A stretch of 62,734 bases of DNA from Raineya orbicola (GTDB lineage Bacteria; Bacteroidota; Bacteroidia; Cytophagales; Thermonemataceae). A program made the position numbers and the translations under genes. The notes under the pieces were generated by a model, which had not been told where the DNA came from, made no database searches, and was given only the letters and a program-made list of their open reading frames with translations. Position 1 is the first letter of the stretch. Each line of letters begins with the position of its first letter. Below, in pieces: positions 1 through 8,410 of this stretch. The DNA lies in contig NZ_NKXO01000020.1 in assembly GCF_002843425.1 (NCBI RefSeq), positions 1 through 62,734 on the forward strand, given 5' to 3'.

Positions 1-5
1 TTCTG

Positions 6-38
6 TTTGTAAAAGCAGGAGGATTTCTAATAAATTTG
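6..38 (+). promoter_or_regulatory. Predicted Bacteroidota promoter for the ThiE-like gene
   Basis: TTTG at 6-9, a 21-base spacer and TAAATTTG at 31-38 match the Bacteroidota sigma-factor consensus TTTG-N19-21-TAnnTTTG. It would give a leader of roughly 85 bases before the ATG at 132. No thiamine pyrophosphate riboswitch motif is visible in that leader. Confidence 0.45.
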
Positions 39-131
39 GCATTTTTTTTAGGTTAATCGTTGGAAAATTTTCCTAAATAAATGCCATTTTTTTATTTTTC
101 CAAATACCTCAATTGGCGGTCATATTGTTTT

Positions 132-752
132 ATGAAAGCTATTTATTTAGTTATCAATCCTGCTACTCCCAAAGAGGTATTACTTGCAAAATTAGCTTTG
201 GCTTTACAAGAAAATCTATATGCCGTGCAGATTTGGGATAATTTTACTGCTGAAAGTCAAGCCAAAGAGATTGTTCCTGAAATAATTGCTATGTGTAATG
301 CTAAAAACACCCCTATTCTTATCAACAACCGATGGCAATATTTGCAAGAATACCCTTTTTCGGGAGTGCATTTTGATAATATTCCCGCCCATTGGCAAGA
401 AATCAAAAAGCAACTGCCTAAAAATTGCCTTTTAGGCATTACTGCTAACAATGATTTGGAAGTGGTAAAATGGGCAGTTCAGGAAAGTTTTTCGTATATT
501 TCGTTTTGCTCAATGTTTCCTTCGGTTACGGCAAATAGCTGTGAATTAGTGAGTTTTGAAACTATCTTGCAAGCAAGAAAAATGACCCACTTGCCTATAT
601 TTTTGGCAGGAGGTATTTCGGTAGAAAAACTTGCCGAGCTACGAGCTATTCAAGAAAATTTTGACGGCATTGCTTTGGTTTCGGGCATTATGAGTGCCGA
701 AAATCCACAAAAAGCTATTCAAAACTATCAGCAACAAATTCAAACTTGGTAA
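132..752 (+). CDS. ThiE/TenI-like thiamine phosphate synthase family protein (divergent)
   Basis: A TIM-barrel protein of about 206 residues resembling thiamine-phosphate synthase, which joins the pyrimidine and thiazole halves of thiamine. Family landmarks are recognisable but altered: VQIWDN where VQLRxK is usual, ILINNR for the (I/L)IINDR strand, GVHF for GVHLGQ, and an FPSVTA loop in place of the phosphate-binding FPTxTK. LAGGIS near residue 159 matches the conserved barrel-end strand. I chose the internal ATG at 132: an upstream ATG at 81 would add 17 residues unlike the family, while MKAIYLV begins the first beta strand. Trm112-like gene follows after 3 bases, so the two are probably cotranscribed. 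Because canonical residues are substituted, catalytic activity is uncertain and a TenI-like regulatory or paralogous role is possible. Confidence 0.65.
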   Translation: MKAIYLVINPATPKEVLLAKLALALQENLYAVQIWDNFTAESQAKEIVPEIIAMCNAKNTPILINNRWQYLQEYPFSGVHFDNIPAHWQEIKKQLPKNCLLGITANNDLEVVKWAVQESFSYISFCSMFPSVTANSCELVSFETILQARKMTHLPIFLAGGISVEKLAELRAIQENFDGIALVSGIMSAENPQKAIQNYQQQIQTW

Positions 753-755
753 AAT

Positions 756-1031
756 ATGAGAAAAAGTACGATTCAGAAACTTTGTTGCCCTTTTGATAAG
801 GCAGATTTAGAACTAAACATCGTCTTGCAAGATACTGCTGAAAACATTTTAGAAGGTTGGTTGTATTGCAAGCAATGTCAGCGGAGCTACCCTATTGTCA
901 GAGGTATTCCTATTATGAACCCCGATGAGTATAGAGAGTTTTCGTTAGAAAAACCTCTTTTTGAAAGATGGCAAAAACAATTGCAAGGGAAAAAATTTGA
1001 AAATTTTAGGCTTATTGCGAAAGAAAACTGA
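756..1031 (+). CDS. Trm112-like zinc-ribbon protein (UPF0434 family)
   Basis: A 91-residue protein. An N-terminal CC near residue 10 pairs with a CxxC (CKQC) near residue 40, which should form the zinc site of Trm112/UPF0434 proteins. The stretch SYPIVRGIPIM is the hallmark strand of the family. Eukaryotic and archaeal Trm112 activates several methyltransferases; the role of bacterial homologues is less clear, and no partner methyltransferase is adjacent. The C-terminal 30 residues extend past the usual small domain and are charged. It starts 3 bases after the ThiE-like gene and probably shares its transcript. Confidence 0.75.
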   Translation: MRKSTIQKLCCPFDKADLELNIVLQDTAENILEGWLYCKQCQRSYPIVRGIPIMNPDEYREFSLEKPLFERWQKQLQGKKFENFRLIAKEN

Positions 1032-1033
1032 TG

Positions 1034-1342
1034 CTATTTTTTTCGCCAAAAGAAAAATAATCTGCCAAAAAGCCGATTGATAAACAGCCAAAAAAAGCTG
1101 AATTGTCCGAAAATAAAACCGTAAATCAGCAAAAAAACATTGTAAAGGGGCAGAATAAGCACCACCCACGTAATAATTTTTTGCCAAGTGGGCGTCTGCT
1201 CGTTAATGCTCAATACATAATAAATAGGCTTTTTGAGAAAAAGTATTGTAAAGCCCGTACAAGCAAATACAAGCAGTATTGCAAGCACTTGCCAAGCACT
1301 TTTTACTTTCCAACGTTCTTGGAGTTTTTGTATCCAATTCAT
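1034..1342 (-). CDS. Small membrane protein (DUF6787-like)
   Basis: A 102-residue protein with a basic amphipathic start, a transmembrane helix around residues 18-36, and a second hydrophobic segment around 58-80 leading into a very aromatic, basic tail (FFWLFINRLFGRLFFFWRKK). It sits 11 bases downstream of the Fe-S protein gene on the same strand and is likely in its operon. I recognise it only as one of the small Bacteroidota membrane proteins found beside such Fe-S genes. Function unknown; a membrane anchor or assembly partner for the Fe-S protein is conceivable but inferred only from position. Confidence 0.6.
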   Translation of the reverse strand: MNWIQKLQERWKVKSAWQVLAILLVFACTGFTILFLKKPIYYVLSINEQTPTWQKIITWVVLILPLYNVFLLIYGFIFGQFSFFWLFINRLFGRLFFFWRKK

Positions 1343-1353
1343 TATAGGGTGGC

Positions 1354-2145
1354 TTATTCCATAGATTTTTCTACGAGTTCGGCTAAATCATAGACTTTGA
1401 TTTCAGCTTCTTTTTCTTTGTTTTTTACGCCGTCGGTCATCATTACCATACAAAAAGGGCAAGCTACAGCAATAGCGTTGGGGTTAGTTTCCAAAGCGTC
1501 TTCAATGCGTTCAATATTTACATCTTTGTTGCCTTTTTCAGGTTCTTTGAACATTTGAGCCCCACCAGCCCCACAGCAAAGACCTTTGTTTCGGCTACGT
1601 TTCATTTCTACGAGAGCTACGTCCAAAGCCTCTAAAACGGCTCTTGGAGCTTCGTAAATGTCATTAGCTCTACCCAAATAGCAAGAATCGTGATAAGTAA
1701 TACGTTTGCCCTTGAACTCTCCTCCTTCTTTGAGTTTGATACGTCCCTCGTTGATAAGTTGTTGTAAGAATTCAGAATGGTGAATGACTTCGTAATTACC
1801 GCCCAATTCAGGATATTCATTTTTGAGCGTATTAAAGCAGTGAGGGCAAGCCGTAACAATTTTTTTTACACCATAATTGTTGAGTGTCTGAATGTTGGAA
1901 AGAGCCTGCATTTGAAATAAAAACTCATTTCCAGCTCTACGAGCAGGGTCGCCTGTGCAGTTTTCTTCTGTACCAAGTACGGCGAAGTTGATATTGAGTT
2001 TGTTTAAGATTTTAGCAAAAGCGATAGTTACTTGTTTGTAGCGGTAGTCAAAACTACCTGCACAACCCACCCAAAAAAGAACATCGGGGGTTTTGCCTTG
2101 TGCGGCAAGTTCTGCCATTGTAGGTACTTTGTAAGTGGTTGCCAT
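1354..2145 (-). CDS. (Fe-S)-binding protein with two CCG (heterodisulfide-reductase-type) domains
   Basis: A 263-residue soluble protein with two cysteine-rich CCG domains of the type in HdrB, GlpC and LutA. Domain 1 shows WVGCAGSFD near residue 26 and TACPHC near residue 100. Domain 2 shows SCYLG, the diagnostic CCGAGG near residue 191 and ACPFC near residue 230. In HdrB-like proteins such motifs ligate noncubane [4Fe-4S] clusters that accept electrons. In Bacteroidota this protein usually works with a companion ferredoxin-type (Fe-S) oxidoreductase; that partner is not seen here. Gene order on the minus strand is DedA, this gene (12-base gap), then the small membrane protein. It probably carries electrons between a cytoplasmic donor and the membrane. 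Confidence 0.85.
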   Translation of the reverse strand: MATTYKVPTMAELAAQGKTPDVLFWVGCAGSFDYRYKQVTIAFAKILNKLNINFAVLGTEENCTGDPARRAGNEFLFQMQALSNIQTLNNYGVKKIVTACPHCFNTLKNEYPELGGNYEVIHHSEFLQQLINEGRIKLKEGGEFKGKRITYHDSCYLGRANDIYEAPRAVLEALDVALVEMKRSRNKGLCCGAGGAQMFKEPEKGNKDVNIERIEDALETNPNAIAVACPFCMVMMTDGVKNKEKEAEIKVYDLAELVEKSME

Positions 2146-2157
2146 ATCCGTTTATGC

Positions 2158-2814
2158 TTAATTGTTATCTAAAACTTCTTTTTTATTTTCTTTGTTTTGT
2201 TTTTTAAGCCTCAAGTATCCTTTGATAAGTGTCAGAGTCGTAATCGCAAGGAAAAACAAAATTACATATTCCACATAATTGACCATAGCAGGAAAGGCGT
2301 GCCCGAGATAATAGCCACCTAACACCAACAAACTTGACCAAAGTAAAGCCCCAATTACATTATAGATAGCAAAGTGTGCAAGAGGCATCCTTGCCATTCC
2401 TGCCAGTAAAGGTGCAAAAGTACGAATAATAGGCAAGAAACGCCCAATAATAAGAGCCTTACCACCATTTTTATCAAAAAATGCTCGGGTCTGCTCAATG
2501 TATTTGCGTTTGAAATACCAAGTTTCTTTACGATTTTCAAAGTTTCTTCCCACTAATTTTCCAAATCCATAACCTGAAAAATTGCCTAAAACAGCTGAAG
2601 CAAAAATTCCCCCGAACACAATCCAAATATTTCCACCCAAATATTTATCGCAGAGCATACCCGCCAAAAAAAGCAAATAATCGCCGGGTAAGAAAAAACC
2701 AAAAAACCAACCCGTTTCCAAATACACAATCAGAAACACAAGTACCAATCCCCCTTTGCTGATAACCTCTTCAGAGTTAGTAAGTGTTTGTATGTATTGC
2801 CAAATAGTTTCCAT
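2158..2814 (-). CDS. DedA-family membrane protein
   Basis: A 218-residue polytopic membrane protein of the DedA/VTT superfamily, which in other bacteria contributes to lipid-carrier recycling (undecaprenyl phosphate), membrane potential and envelope integrity. Visible signatures are the ETGWFFGFFLPGD re-entrant motif near residue 33 and a GRFLPIIRTFAPLLAGMARM motif near residue 125, containing the conserved FxPxxR/G pattern. Four to five hydrophobic helices are interrupted by a basic segment at about 90-110. The tail is lysine-rich and cytoplasmic. It is upstream of, and probably cotranscribed with, the CCG Fe-S protein. Confidence 0.9.
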   Translation of the reverse strand: METIWQYIQTLTNSEEVISKGGLVLVFLIVYLETGWFFGFFLPGDYLLFLAGMLCDKYLGGNIWIVFGGIFASAVLGNFSGYGFGKLVGRNFENRKETWYFKRKYIEQTRAFFDKNGGKALIIGRFLPIIRTFAPLLAGMARMPLAHFAIYNVIGALLWSSLLVLGGYYLGHAFPAMVNYVEYVILFFLAITTLTLIKGYLRLKKQNKENKKEVLDNN

Positions 2815-2865
2815 AGATTATTGAGTGAAAAATTGAAATAATTGCTCAATAAGATTTAGTGCTTT

Positions 2866-3630
2866 TCAAACCTGAACTTCTACAAGTTCTTGGGGTTCGT
2901 AAGGTTTTATCCAAAAGCTATTGAAGTCAAGTCCTACATAAATGCTAATGTTTCCTTCTTGCAACATTTCTAAAATAGCCAAAAAAGTATAAATGAAGTA
3001 TATTTTGCTCTGATTTTCACTGATGATGTCCTCAAAATCAAGTCTTTTTTCAGATTGCAGGCGTTCAAGCAAATGCTTTTTCTGCCTTTCAATGCTGTAA
3101 GGATATTGTAAAACGGTGTGTTGCCCCGTACGAGCATTGTTTTTGAAGCGTTCTGTTACTTTTTCATAAACTTTGAGCAGTTTGTAGAGGTCTATATCTT
3201 GCAATTCGGATTCTACACTGCTCATCGCGGCAATTTTTTTTAGTTCGGAAATAATATTGCCACGAGCTTCTTTTTGCAGGCGTTCTTCTTCCAACTTGGC
3301 GAGTTCTCCTACAATGCTTTTGTATTTTTTATATTCTAAAAGATGTTTAATTAGTTCATCGCGAGGGTCAATTTCATTGCCTTTTTCATCAACTTCGGGG
3401 CGAGGCAAAAGCATTTTAGCTTTAATTCTCACGAGTGTCCCTGCCACTAAAATAAATTCGCTGGCAACTTCAATATTCAATTTTTCTAAATGGTGGATAT
3501 AATCCAAGAAATCTTGGGTGATTTTGGAAATAGGAATATCATAAATATCCAGTTCGTCGCGTTCAATAAAAAACAGAAGCAAATCGAAAGGTCCTTCAAA
3601 AAGGGGAAGTTTGATTTCAAAAGTTACCAA
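2866..3630 (-). CDS. scpA: Segregation and condensation protein A (ScpA kleisin)
   Basis: A 254-residue kleisin of the SMC-ScpAB condensin that compacts and segregates newly replicated chromosomes. The N-terminus FEGPFDLLLFFIERDELDIYDI-type pattern (residues 10-30) is the ScpA signature that binds the SMC neck. The middle is a charged helical linker, and the C-terminal winged helix (about residues 185-245, YIFTFLAILEML-like pattern) should bind the SMC head. Length is typical. scpB and smc are not nearby. It starts about 85 bases from the divergent lpxC promoter. Confidence 0.9.
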   Translation of the reverse strand: MVTFEIKLPLFEGPFDLLLFFIERDELDIYDIPISKITQDFLDYIHHLEKLNIEVASEFILVAGTLVRIKAKMLLPRPEVDEKGNEIDPRDELIKHLLEYKKYKSIVGELAKLEEERLQKEARGNIISELKKIAAMSSVESELQDIDLYKLLKVYEKVTERFKNNARTGQHTVLQYPYSIERQKKHLLERLQSEKRLDFEDIISENQSKIYFIYTFLAILEMLQEGNISIYVGLDFNSFWIKPYEPQELVEVQV

Positions 3631-3713
3631 GCCTCTATAAATTTTTGAGCGAAATTAAGAAAAATTCCTTTTGTAAGAGCAAAAAGCCCCTAAAATTCTT
3701 TTTTCGTTCCTTT

Positions 3714-3742
3714 TTTGAAATCCTAAAAAAGTAATATCTTTG
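3714..3742 (+). promoter_or_regulatory. Predicted promoter for lpxC-fabZ / lpxA
   Basis: TTTG at 3714-3717 and TATCTTTG at 3735-3742 with a 17-base spacer. The second box is a full match to TAnnTTTG; the spacer is slightly short for the Bacteroidota consensus. It sits 47 bases before the lpxC ATG in the divergent gap with scpA. Confidence 0.5.
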
Positions 3743-3789
3743 CCGCATTGTAGTTGCTAAAATTATCTACTTGCTAAAATTATTGAAAA

Positions 3790-5187
3790 ATGTTTTACAA
3801 ACAACATACCCTCTCTAAATCGGTAAGTGTAACAGGCGTAGGGCTTCATACAGGCAAAAATGCAACAATGACCTTCTTACCTGCTCCCGCAGGTACAGGA
3901 ATTGTATTCAAGAGAATAGATTTGGAGGGCTTGCCCACTATACAAGCAGATGTAGATAATGTAGTAGATACCTCCAGAGGCACCACCATTGAGCAGAGCG
4001 GAGCAAGAATTTACACCGTAGAGCATACGCTTGCAGCTCTAGTAGGTTTGCAAATTGATAATGTTGTTATTGAAATTGATGGTCCTGAACCCCCTATTTT
4101 GGACGGCAGTTCTATTCAGTTTATCAATATACTGAAAGAAGCAGGACTTGCAGAGCAAGACGCTGTACGTAATTTTTATTACATTCCCGAAAATATCACT
4201 TATACTGATTCGGCAAGAGGCGTAGAACTTATCGCCAAACCTGCTTACAATTACGAATTGCAAGTTACCGTAGATTACAATTCCGAAGTATTAGGCATAC
4301 AAAAAGCCGAACTTTCTAAAATTGAACAATTTGAAACAGAAATAGCCTCTTGCCGAACTTTCTGTTTTTTACACGAACTTGAAATGCTCTATAAAGGCGG
4401 ACTTATCAAGGGAGGCGATTTGAGCAATGCTATTGTGATTGTAGATAAAGAAATGCCTGAAAATGAGCTTAATCAACTTGCTCAACTTTTAGGCAAAACC
4501 TCTGTAAAAGTTGATGTACAGAAAGGTATTCTCAATAATGTAGAACTACATTTCAATAATGAACCAGCCCGACATAAATTGCTGGATTTGGTTGGAGATT
4601 TAGCTTTGGCGGGCAGACCGCTCATTGGGCATATACACGCCTTACGCCCCGGACACGCCGCCAATGTGGAACTTGCCAAGCGTATCAAAGCCTCTTTCAA
4701 AAAGAATAAAGATAAGCAAGGAATGGTGTATGCGGCTGATTTGCCTGCTATCAAAGAGGCTACACAAATAGAAGCAATGCTACCGCATCGTATTCCTTTC
4801 TTGCTAATAGACAAAATTCTTTACCTTGACGAAACTTCGGTAGTAGCCCTCAAGAATGTTTCTATGAACGAGTGGTATTTTCAAGGGCATTTTCCCAGTA
4901 ACCCCGTAATGCCCGGCGTTTTGCAAGTAGAAGGGCTTGCCCAAGCTGGAGGTATTTTTGCTTTAAGTACTACTGAAGAACCCTCTAATTACTGGACATA
5001 TTTTTTGCGTATAGATGAGTGCCGTTTTCATCAGAAAGTCGTTCCCGGTGATACAATCCTCTACCATTGTATTCTCACGACACCCATTCGCAGAGGAATT
5101 GTGAAAATGGACGGCAGAGCTTATGTAAACGGCAAATTAGTTTGTGAAGCCAAATTAACAGCAAGTATTACTCGTAAAGACAAATGA
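3790..5187 (+). CDS. lpxC/fabZ: Bifunctional LpxC deacetylase / FabZ 3-hydroxyacyl-ACP dehydratase
   Basis: A 465-residue fusion typical of Bacteroidota. Residues 1-300 are LpxC, the zinc deacetylase that makes the committed step of lipid A synthesis. The predicted zinc ligands are His79 (in EHTLAAL), His262 and Asp266 (RHKLLD), with catalytic His289 in RPGHAANV. Residues 320-465 are FabZ, the dehydratase of fatty-acid elongation: LPHRIPFLL at 331, the GHFP motif with catalytic His367, and Glu381 in VEGLAQ. The fusion joins two enzymes that compete for the same 3-hydroxyacyl-ACP pool, one supplying lipid A and the other phospholipids. lpxA overlaps its stop by 4 bases (ATGA), so translation is probably coupled. 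Confidence 0.97.
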   Translation: MFYKQHTLSKSVSVTGVGLHTGKNATMTFLPAPAGTGIVFKRIDLEGLPTIQADVDNVVDTSRGTTIEQSGARIYTVEHTLAALVGLQIDNVVIEIDGPEPPILDGSSIQFINILKEAGLAEQDAVRNFYYIPENITYTDSARGVELIAKPAYNYELQVTVDYNSEVLGIQKAELSKIEQFETEIASCRTFCFLHELEMLYKGGLIKGGDLSNAIVIVDKEMPENELNQLAQLLGKTSVKVDVQKGILNNVELHFNNEPARHKLLDLVGDLALAGRPLIGHIHALRPGHAANVELAKRIKASFKKNKDKQGMVYAADLPAIKEATQIEAMLPHRIPFLLIDKILYLDETSVVALKNVSMNEWYFQGHFPSNPVMPGVLQVEGLAQAGGIFALSTTEEPSNYWTYFLRIDECRFHQKVVPGDTILYHCILTTPIRRGIVKMDGRAYVNGKLVCEAKLTASITRKDK

Positions 5188-5987
5188 TCAGCAATTTAGC
5201 CTACATTCACCCCAAAGCAAATATCGGCAAGAACGTAACTATTGAGCCTTTTGCTACCATTTACGAAGACGTAATTATTGGTGATAACACTTGGATTGGC
5301 TCAAATGCTACCATTATGAATGGTGCAAGAATTGGGCAAAACTGCCGTATTTTCCCTGGTGCCGTTATTGCCGCTATCCCCCAAGACCTCAAATTCAACG
5401 GCGAGTATTCTACCGCTGAAATTGGAGATAACACCACTATCCGTGAATGTGCTACTATCAACAGAGGGACTGCTCATAGCGGAAAAACCGTTATTGGGAG
5501 TAATACACTCGTTATGGCTTACGTACACGTAGCCCACGACTGCTTTATCGGTAATAATTGCATTTTGGTAAATGCCGTACAAATGGCGGGGCACGTCATT
5601 ATGGACGATTACGCTATTGTAGGAGGAACTGCCGCCATTCATCAATTTACACGTATAGGCACACATACAATGGTAGCGGGCGGTTCGCTGGTACGCAAAG
5701 ATGTACCACCTTTTGTAAAAGCAGGTAGAGAGCCTTTGAGCTACGCAGGTGTAAATTCTTTGGGCTTACGCCGTAGGGGCTTTTCTAACGAACAAATTAT
5801 GCTTATCCAAGATATTTACCGAACTATTTTTCAAAAGGGTTACAACACTACTGATGCTATTCAAAAAATTAAGGAAGAATTTTTACCTTCGCAAGAACGT
5901 GATTTGATTATCAATTTCATTGAAACTTCCGAAAGAGGTATCATCAAAGGCAGTAGTAGTAGCGATAAATACACTTTTGAACTCTAA
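5184..5987 (+). CDS. lpxA: UDP-N-acetylglucosamine acyltransferase (LpxA)
   Basis: A 267-residue left-handed parallel beta-helix enzyme that transfers a 3-hydroxyacyl chain from ACP to UDP-GlcNAc, the first step of lipid A synthesis. Hexapeptide repeats ([LIV]GxxxX) run from residue 8 to about 185, with the catalytic histidine at His118 in VAHDC and the loop IPQDLKF near residue 65 that contacts the nucleotide. The C-terminal helical domain follows from about residue 190 (GLRRRGFS). Its ATG overlaps the lpxC-fabZ stop, so the lipid A acyltransferase and deacetylase are made together. A receiver-domain gene follows after 3 bases. Confidence 0.97.
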   Translation: MISNLAYIHPKANIGKNVTIEPFATIYEDVIIGDNTWIGSNATIMNGARIGQNCRIFPGAVIAAIPQDLKFNGEYSTAEIGDNTTIRECATINRGTAHSGKTVIGSNTLVMAYVHVAHDCFIGNNCILVNAVQMAGHVIMDDYAIVGGTAAIHQFTRIGTHTMVAGGSLVRKDVPPFVKAGREPLSYAGVNSLGLRRRGFSNEQIMLIQDIYRTIFQKGYNTTDAIQKIKEEFLPSQERDLIINFIETSERGIIKGSSSSDKYTFEL

Positions 5988-5990
5988 ATT

Positions 5991-6482
5991 ATGGACACGA
6001 GCCAACGCCGTTACAAACTTTTATACGTAGATGATGAAGAGAGCAATCTACGTATATTCAAAATGACCTTTAAGCGGCACTATGATATATTTACAGCTAT
6101 TTCGGGGCAAGAGGCTATCAAAATCTTGCATCAAGAGGCTATTCAGCTCATTATCACCGACCAAAAAATGCCTGAAATGACAGGCACAGAATTTTTAGAA
6201 AAAACTATTCCCGAGTTTCCTAATATCATTCGCATTATTCTTACGGGGTTTTCGGATATTGAAGCGGTAGTTAGGGCTATTAACAAAGCCAATGTGTATC
6301 GGTATGTAACCAAACCTTGGGATAGAGAAGAACTCAAAAAAATTATTGATGAAGGGCTAGCTTTGTATCAGTATCGTGAAGATAAAGATATTAAGATAAC
6401 CCTTTTAGAAAAAGAAAATCAAGTTTTAAGAGAAAAAATTGAGCAACTTACCGAAGAGTTGAGGCGATACAGAAATGTATAA
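5991..6482 (+). CDS. Response regulator receiver protein with C-terminal coiled coil
   Basis: A 163-residue two-component receiver. Asp14, Asp15, phospho-acceptor Asp57 (in ITDQKMP), Thr85 and Lys108 (VTKPW) are all present, so it should be phosphorylated. The receiver is of the HupR/RpfG-like type. There is no DNA-binding or enzymatic output domain. Residues 125-160 form a charged heptad-rich coiled coil that could mediate dimerisation or partner binding. It lies 3 bases after lpxA and is probably in the lipid A transcript, an unusual place for a signalling gene. No kinase is adjacent; the nearest are the two orphan kinases near 14 kb and 18 kb. Confidence 0.88.
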   Translation: MDTSQRRYKLLYVDDEESNLRIFKMTFKRHYDIFTAISGQEAIKILHQEAIQLIITDQKMPEMTGTEFLEKTIPEFPNIIRIILTGFSDIEAVVRAINKANVYRYVTKPWDREELKKIIDEGLALYQYREDKDIKITLLEKENQVLREKIEQLTEELRRYRNV

Positions 6483-6491
6483 ATTTGGGCT

Positions 6492-7772
6492 TCATTGTGG
6501 CTTTCTCCCTGCAACTACTTCAATCATCTCCGAGCAGTCAAGGTATTTTTGGGCAACTGCTAAAACATCTTCGCTATTTACTGAATACAAACGTTCTAAA
6601 AAACTCTCATAATAATTTTCAGGCAATTGGTGTAAATGAATGATAGATTGCAAGTGCATTTGAGCATTGGCGTTGGTCAGTTCGTTTGCCACAGAACCCG
6701 CCATATAGTTTTTGACTTTTTCTAACTCTACTTCACTTACTTTTTCTTGTTGTAGCACCTGAATTTCTTTGTAGATTTCTTGCAAAGCAACTTGGTAGGC
6801 TTCGGTTCTTACGTCTGTGCTTATTACGAAATGAGTAGCCCATCGCATATTTTTCAGTACGCTATAAATGCCATAGGTCAAACCCTTTTCTTCGCGGATA
6901 TTTTGCATTAGCCTTGAGCCAAAATAACCGCCTAAAATCGTAGAGCAAACGCTTAATTTCATATAATCCTCGTGATTTCGCCCAATCACGAGCTTGCCTA
7001 CACGCAAAGAATTTTGCAGACTATCGCTTTTTTCTACAAAGACTTTTTGCGATTGAGGTTGAAGCATTTGGGGCGTTTTGCTGGGCTTGTTGGAGTAAGG
7101 AAGTTTAGAAAAATAATTTTCTAAATTTTGTAGAACATTTTCTGAAAAATTACCCGTAAGATAAACAGCAAAAGAATTTTGTAAAAGCAGATTTTGGTAG
7201 AAACTGACAATCTCGTTTTTAGGATAGTTTGCAAGAAGTTCTTCGGAAAGTATTTTTCCGTAGGGGTGGTTTTCAAAAAGTGTTTTAGAAAAAGCTCTAC
7301 CTGCTAAAAAGGCTGTTTTTTGCAAATTGATTTGTAAGTCTTTTTGCTGTTTGAGCAGAAAAATATGCCATTCTTGCTCAGGGAAAGTAGGTTCAAAAAG
7401 AATTTCAGCAATCAGAGGAATGGTGTTTTCGGCATAGCGTGCAGGGGTATAAAGCGTGATGATACTTTGGTCTGCATCAGATTGCAAATCCAGAAATGCC
7501 CCGAATTCATCAATAGCCTCGTTGATTTCTTGGGCTGTTTTATGAGTTGTGCCTTCGGCGAGCATTTTTGTAGCATACAGAGATTGGGCAGGTAAGGCAC
7601 TATCATAACCTCCCACATCAAAAACCCAAGAAATTTGAATAATCTCTTGTTCGGGTGCGTGTATAGTATAAACAGGTAGTTGATTTGATAAATGATATTT
7701 CTGTGGCTTGATTAAAGGAAATTGAGCAATTCTTTGTGAGACAGGCGGAACGGTTCTATCTAAATAATTCAT
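6492..7772 (-). CDS. M16 (insulinase-family) peptidase-like protein lacking the zinc motif
   Basis: A 426-residue protein with the M16 fold. The first half carries the peptidase-like domain (ISWVFDVGGYD near residue 45), the second half the partner domain with an EKGLTYGIYS-like R/Y signature (NIREEKGLTYG). The HxxEH zinc motif is missing: the expected position reads LYATKMLAEGTTHKT. In two-subunit bacterial M16 enzymes one subunit is catalytic and the other carries the R/Y residues, so this looks like the non-catalytic subunit. The catalytic partner is not in the window. I start at the ATG at 7772; the longer reading frame would run back through the upstream gene's terminator and adds no family sequence. 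Confidence 0.85.
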   Translation of the reverse strand: MNYLDRTVPPVSQRIAQFPLIKPQKYHLSNQLPVYTIHAPEQEIIQISWVFDVGGYDSALPAQSLYATKMLAEGTTHKTAQEINEAIDEFGAFLDLQSDADQSIITLYTPARYAENTIPLIAEILFEPTFPEQEWHIFLLKQQKDLQINLQKTAFLAGRAFSKTLFENHPYGKILSEELLANYPKNEIVSFYQNLLLQNSFAVYLTGNFSENVLQNLENYFSKLPYSNKPSKTPQMLQPQSQKVFVEKSDSLQNSLRVGKLVIGRNHEDYMKLSVCSTILGGYFGSRLMQNIREEKGLTYGIYSVLKNMRWATHFVISTDVRTEAYQVALQEIYKEIQVLQQEKVSEVELEKVKNYMAGSVANELTNANAQMHLQSIIHLHQLPENYYESFLERLYSVNSEDVLAVAQKYLDCSEMIEVVAGRKPQ

Positions 7773-7800
7773 AGCGAAGCCATTTTGAAAAGTGAATATT

Positions 7801-7823
7801 AAAAAACCCTGCTTGAAGCAGGG
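7801..7823 (-). terminator. Rho-independent terminator of the PUR-family gene
   Basis: Stem CCCTGCT/AGCAGGG (7807-7823) with a three-base loop, followed on the minus strand by six U residues (7806 down to 7801). It lies 14 bases past the stop of the PUR-family gene. Its position also argues against the longer M16 reading frame. Confidence 0.8.
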
Positions 7824-7836
7824 TGAAAAGGTGTTT

Positions 7837-8187
7837 TTAGTCCCATTTGAGGTCGCCGTTGTTTTCCTCATCATCAAGGGCATAATCCTCAAATACTTCC
7901 TCCGAAACTTGGTTAAAGTCGTAATCGGGCATCATTTCCTTGATTTTGGCAATAGCTTCCTCCAAAGACTCAATAAATTTACCAAAATCTTCTTTGTAAA
8001 GAAAGATTTTGTGCTTTTCGTAATAAAACCCATTATCGCGGAAACGCTTCTTGCTTTCCGTGATTGTTAAATAAAAATCGCTACCTCTGGTTGATTTTAC
8101 ATCAAAGAAGTAGGTTCTTTTTCCCGCCTTTACTCGTTTAGAGTAAACATCTGTTGCACGTTCTCTGTTTGCTTTGAACTCTTCCAC
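7837..8187 (-). CDS. PUR-alpha-like nucleic-acid-binding protein (DUF3276)
   Basis: A 116-residue protein of the bacterial PUR family, in which two copies fold into the single-stranded DNA/RNA-binding PUR domain. Visible family features are KRTYFFDVKSTRGSDFYLTITESKKR (residues about 23-48, written here as a pattern: aromatic/basic strands around a RGSD turn), FYYEKHKIFLYKEDF near 54-68, and an acidic, disordered tail (VFEDYALDDEEN) after residue 95. PUR-alpha homologues bind purine-rich single strands; the cellular job in bacteria is not settled. It is monocistronic, ending in its own terminator, and divergent from fsa. Confidence 0.85.
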   Translation of the reverse strand: MEEFKANRERATDVYSKRVKAGKRTYFFDVKSTRGSDFYLTITESKKRFRDNGFYYEKHKIFLYKEDFGKFIESLEEAIAKIKEMMPDYDFNQVSEEVFEDYALDDEENNGDLKWD

Positions 8188-8410
8188 AGTCCTTGAAATT
8201 TAGATGTTAAACTTCTTTTTGAATGAGCAAAATTAAAAATTTTTGAAGCCACACCAAAAATATTAACAACTTTTTCATTAAGATTTAGTCTAATTAACAG
8301 AAAAGCAAGATATTCGGCTCGCAGAGCAAAAATCTGTACTTGCTTTTTGAGACTTTGAAAAAAATATACCAATATTGCAGTAATTTCCTAAACCCAAAAT
8401 AGTAAATCTT

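Noticed and set aside
7773-7892. N-terminal 40 residues of the longer M16 reading frame
   Set aside because: They run through the terminator of the PUR-family gene and its coding end and have no signal peptide or family sequence.
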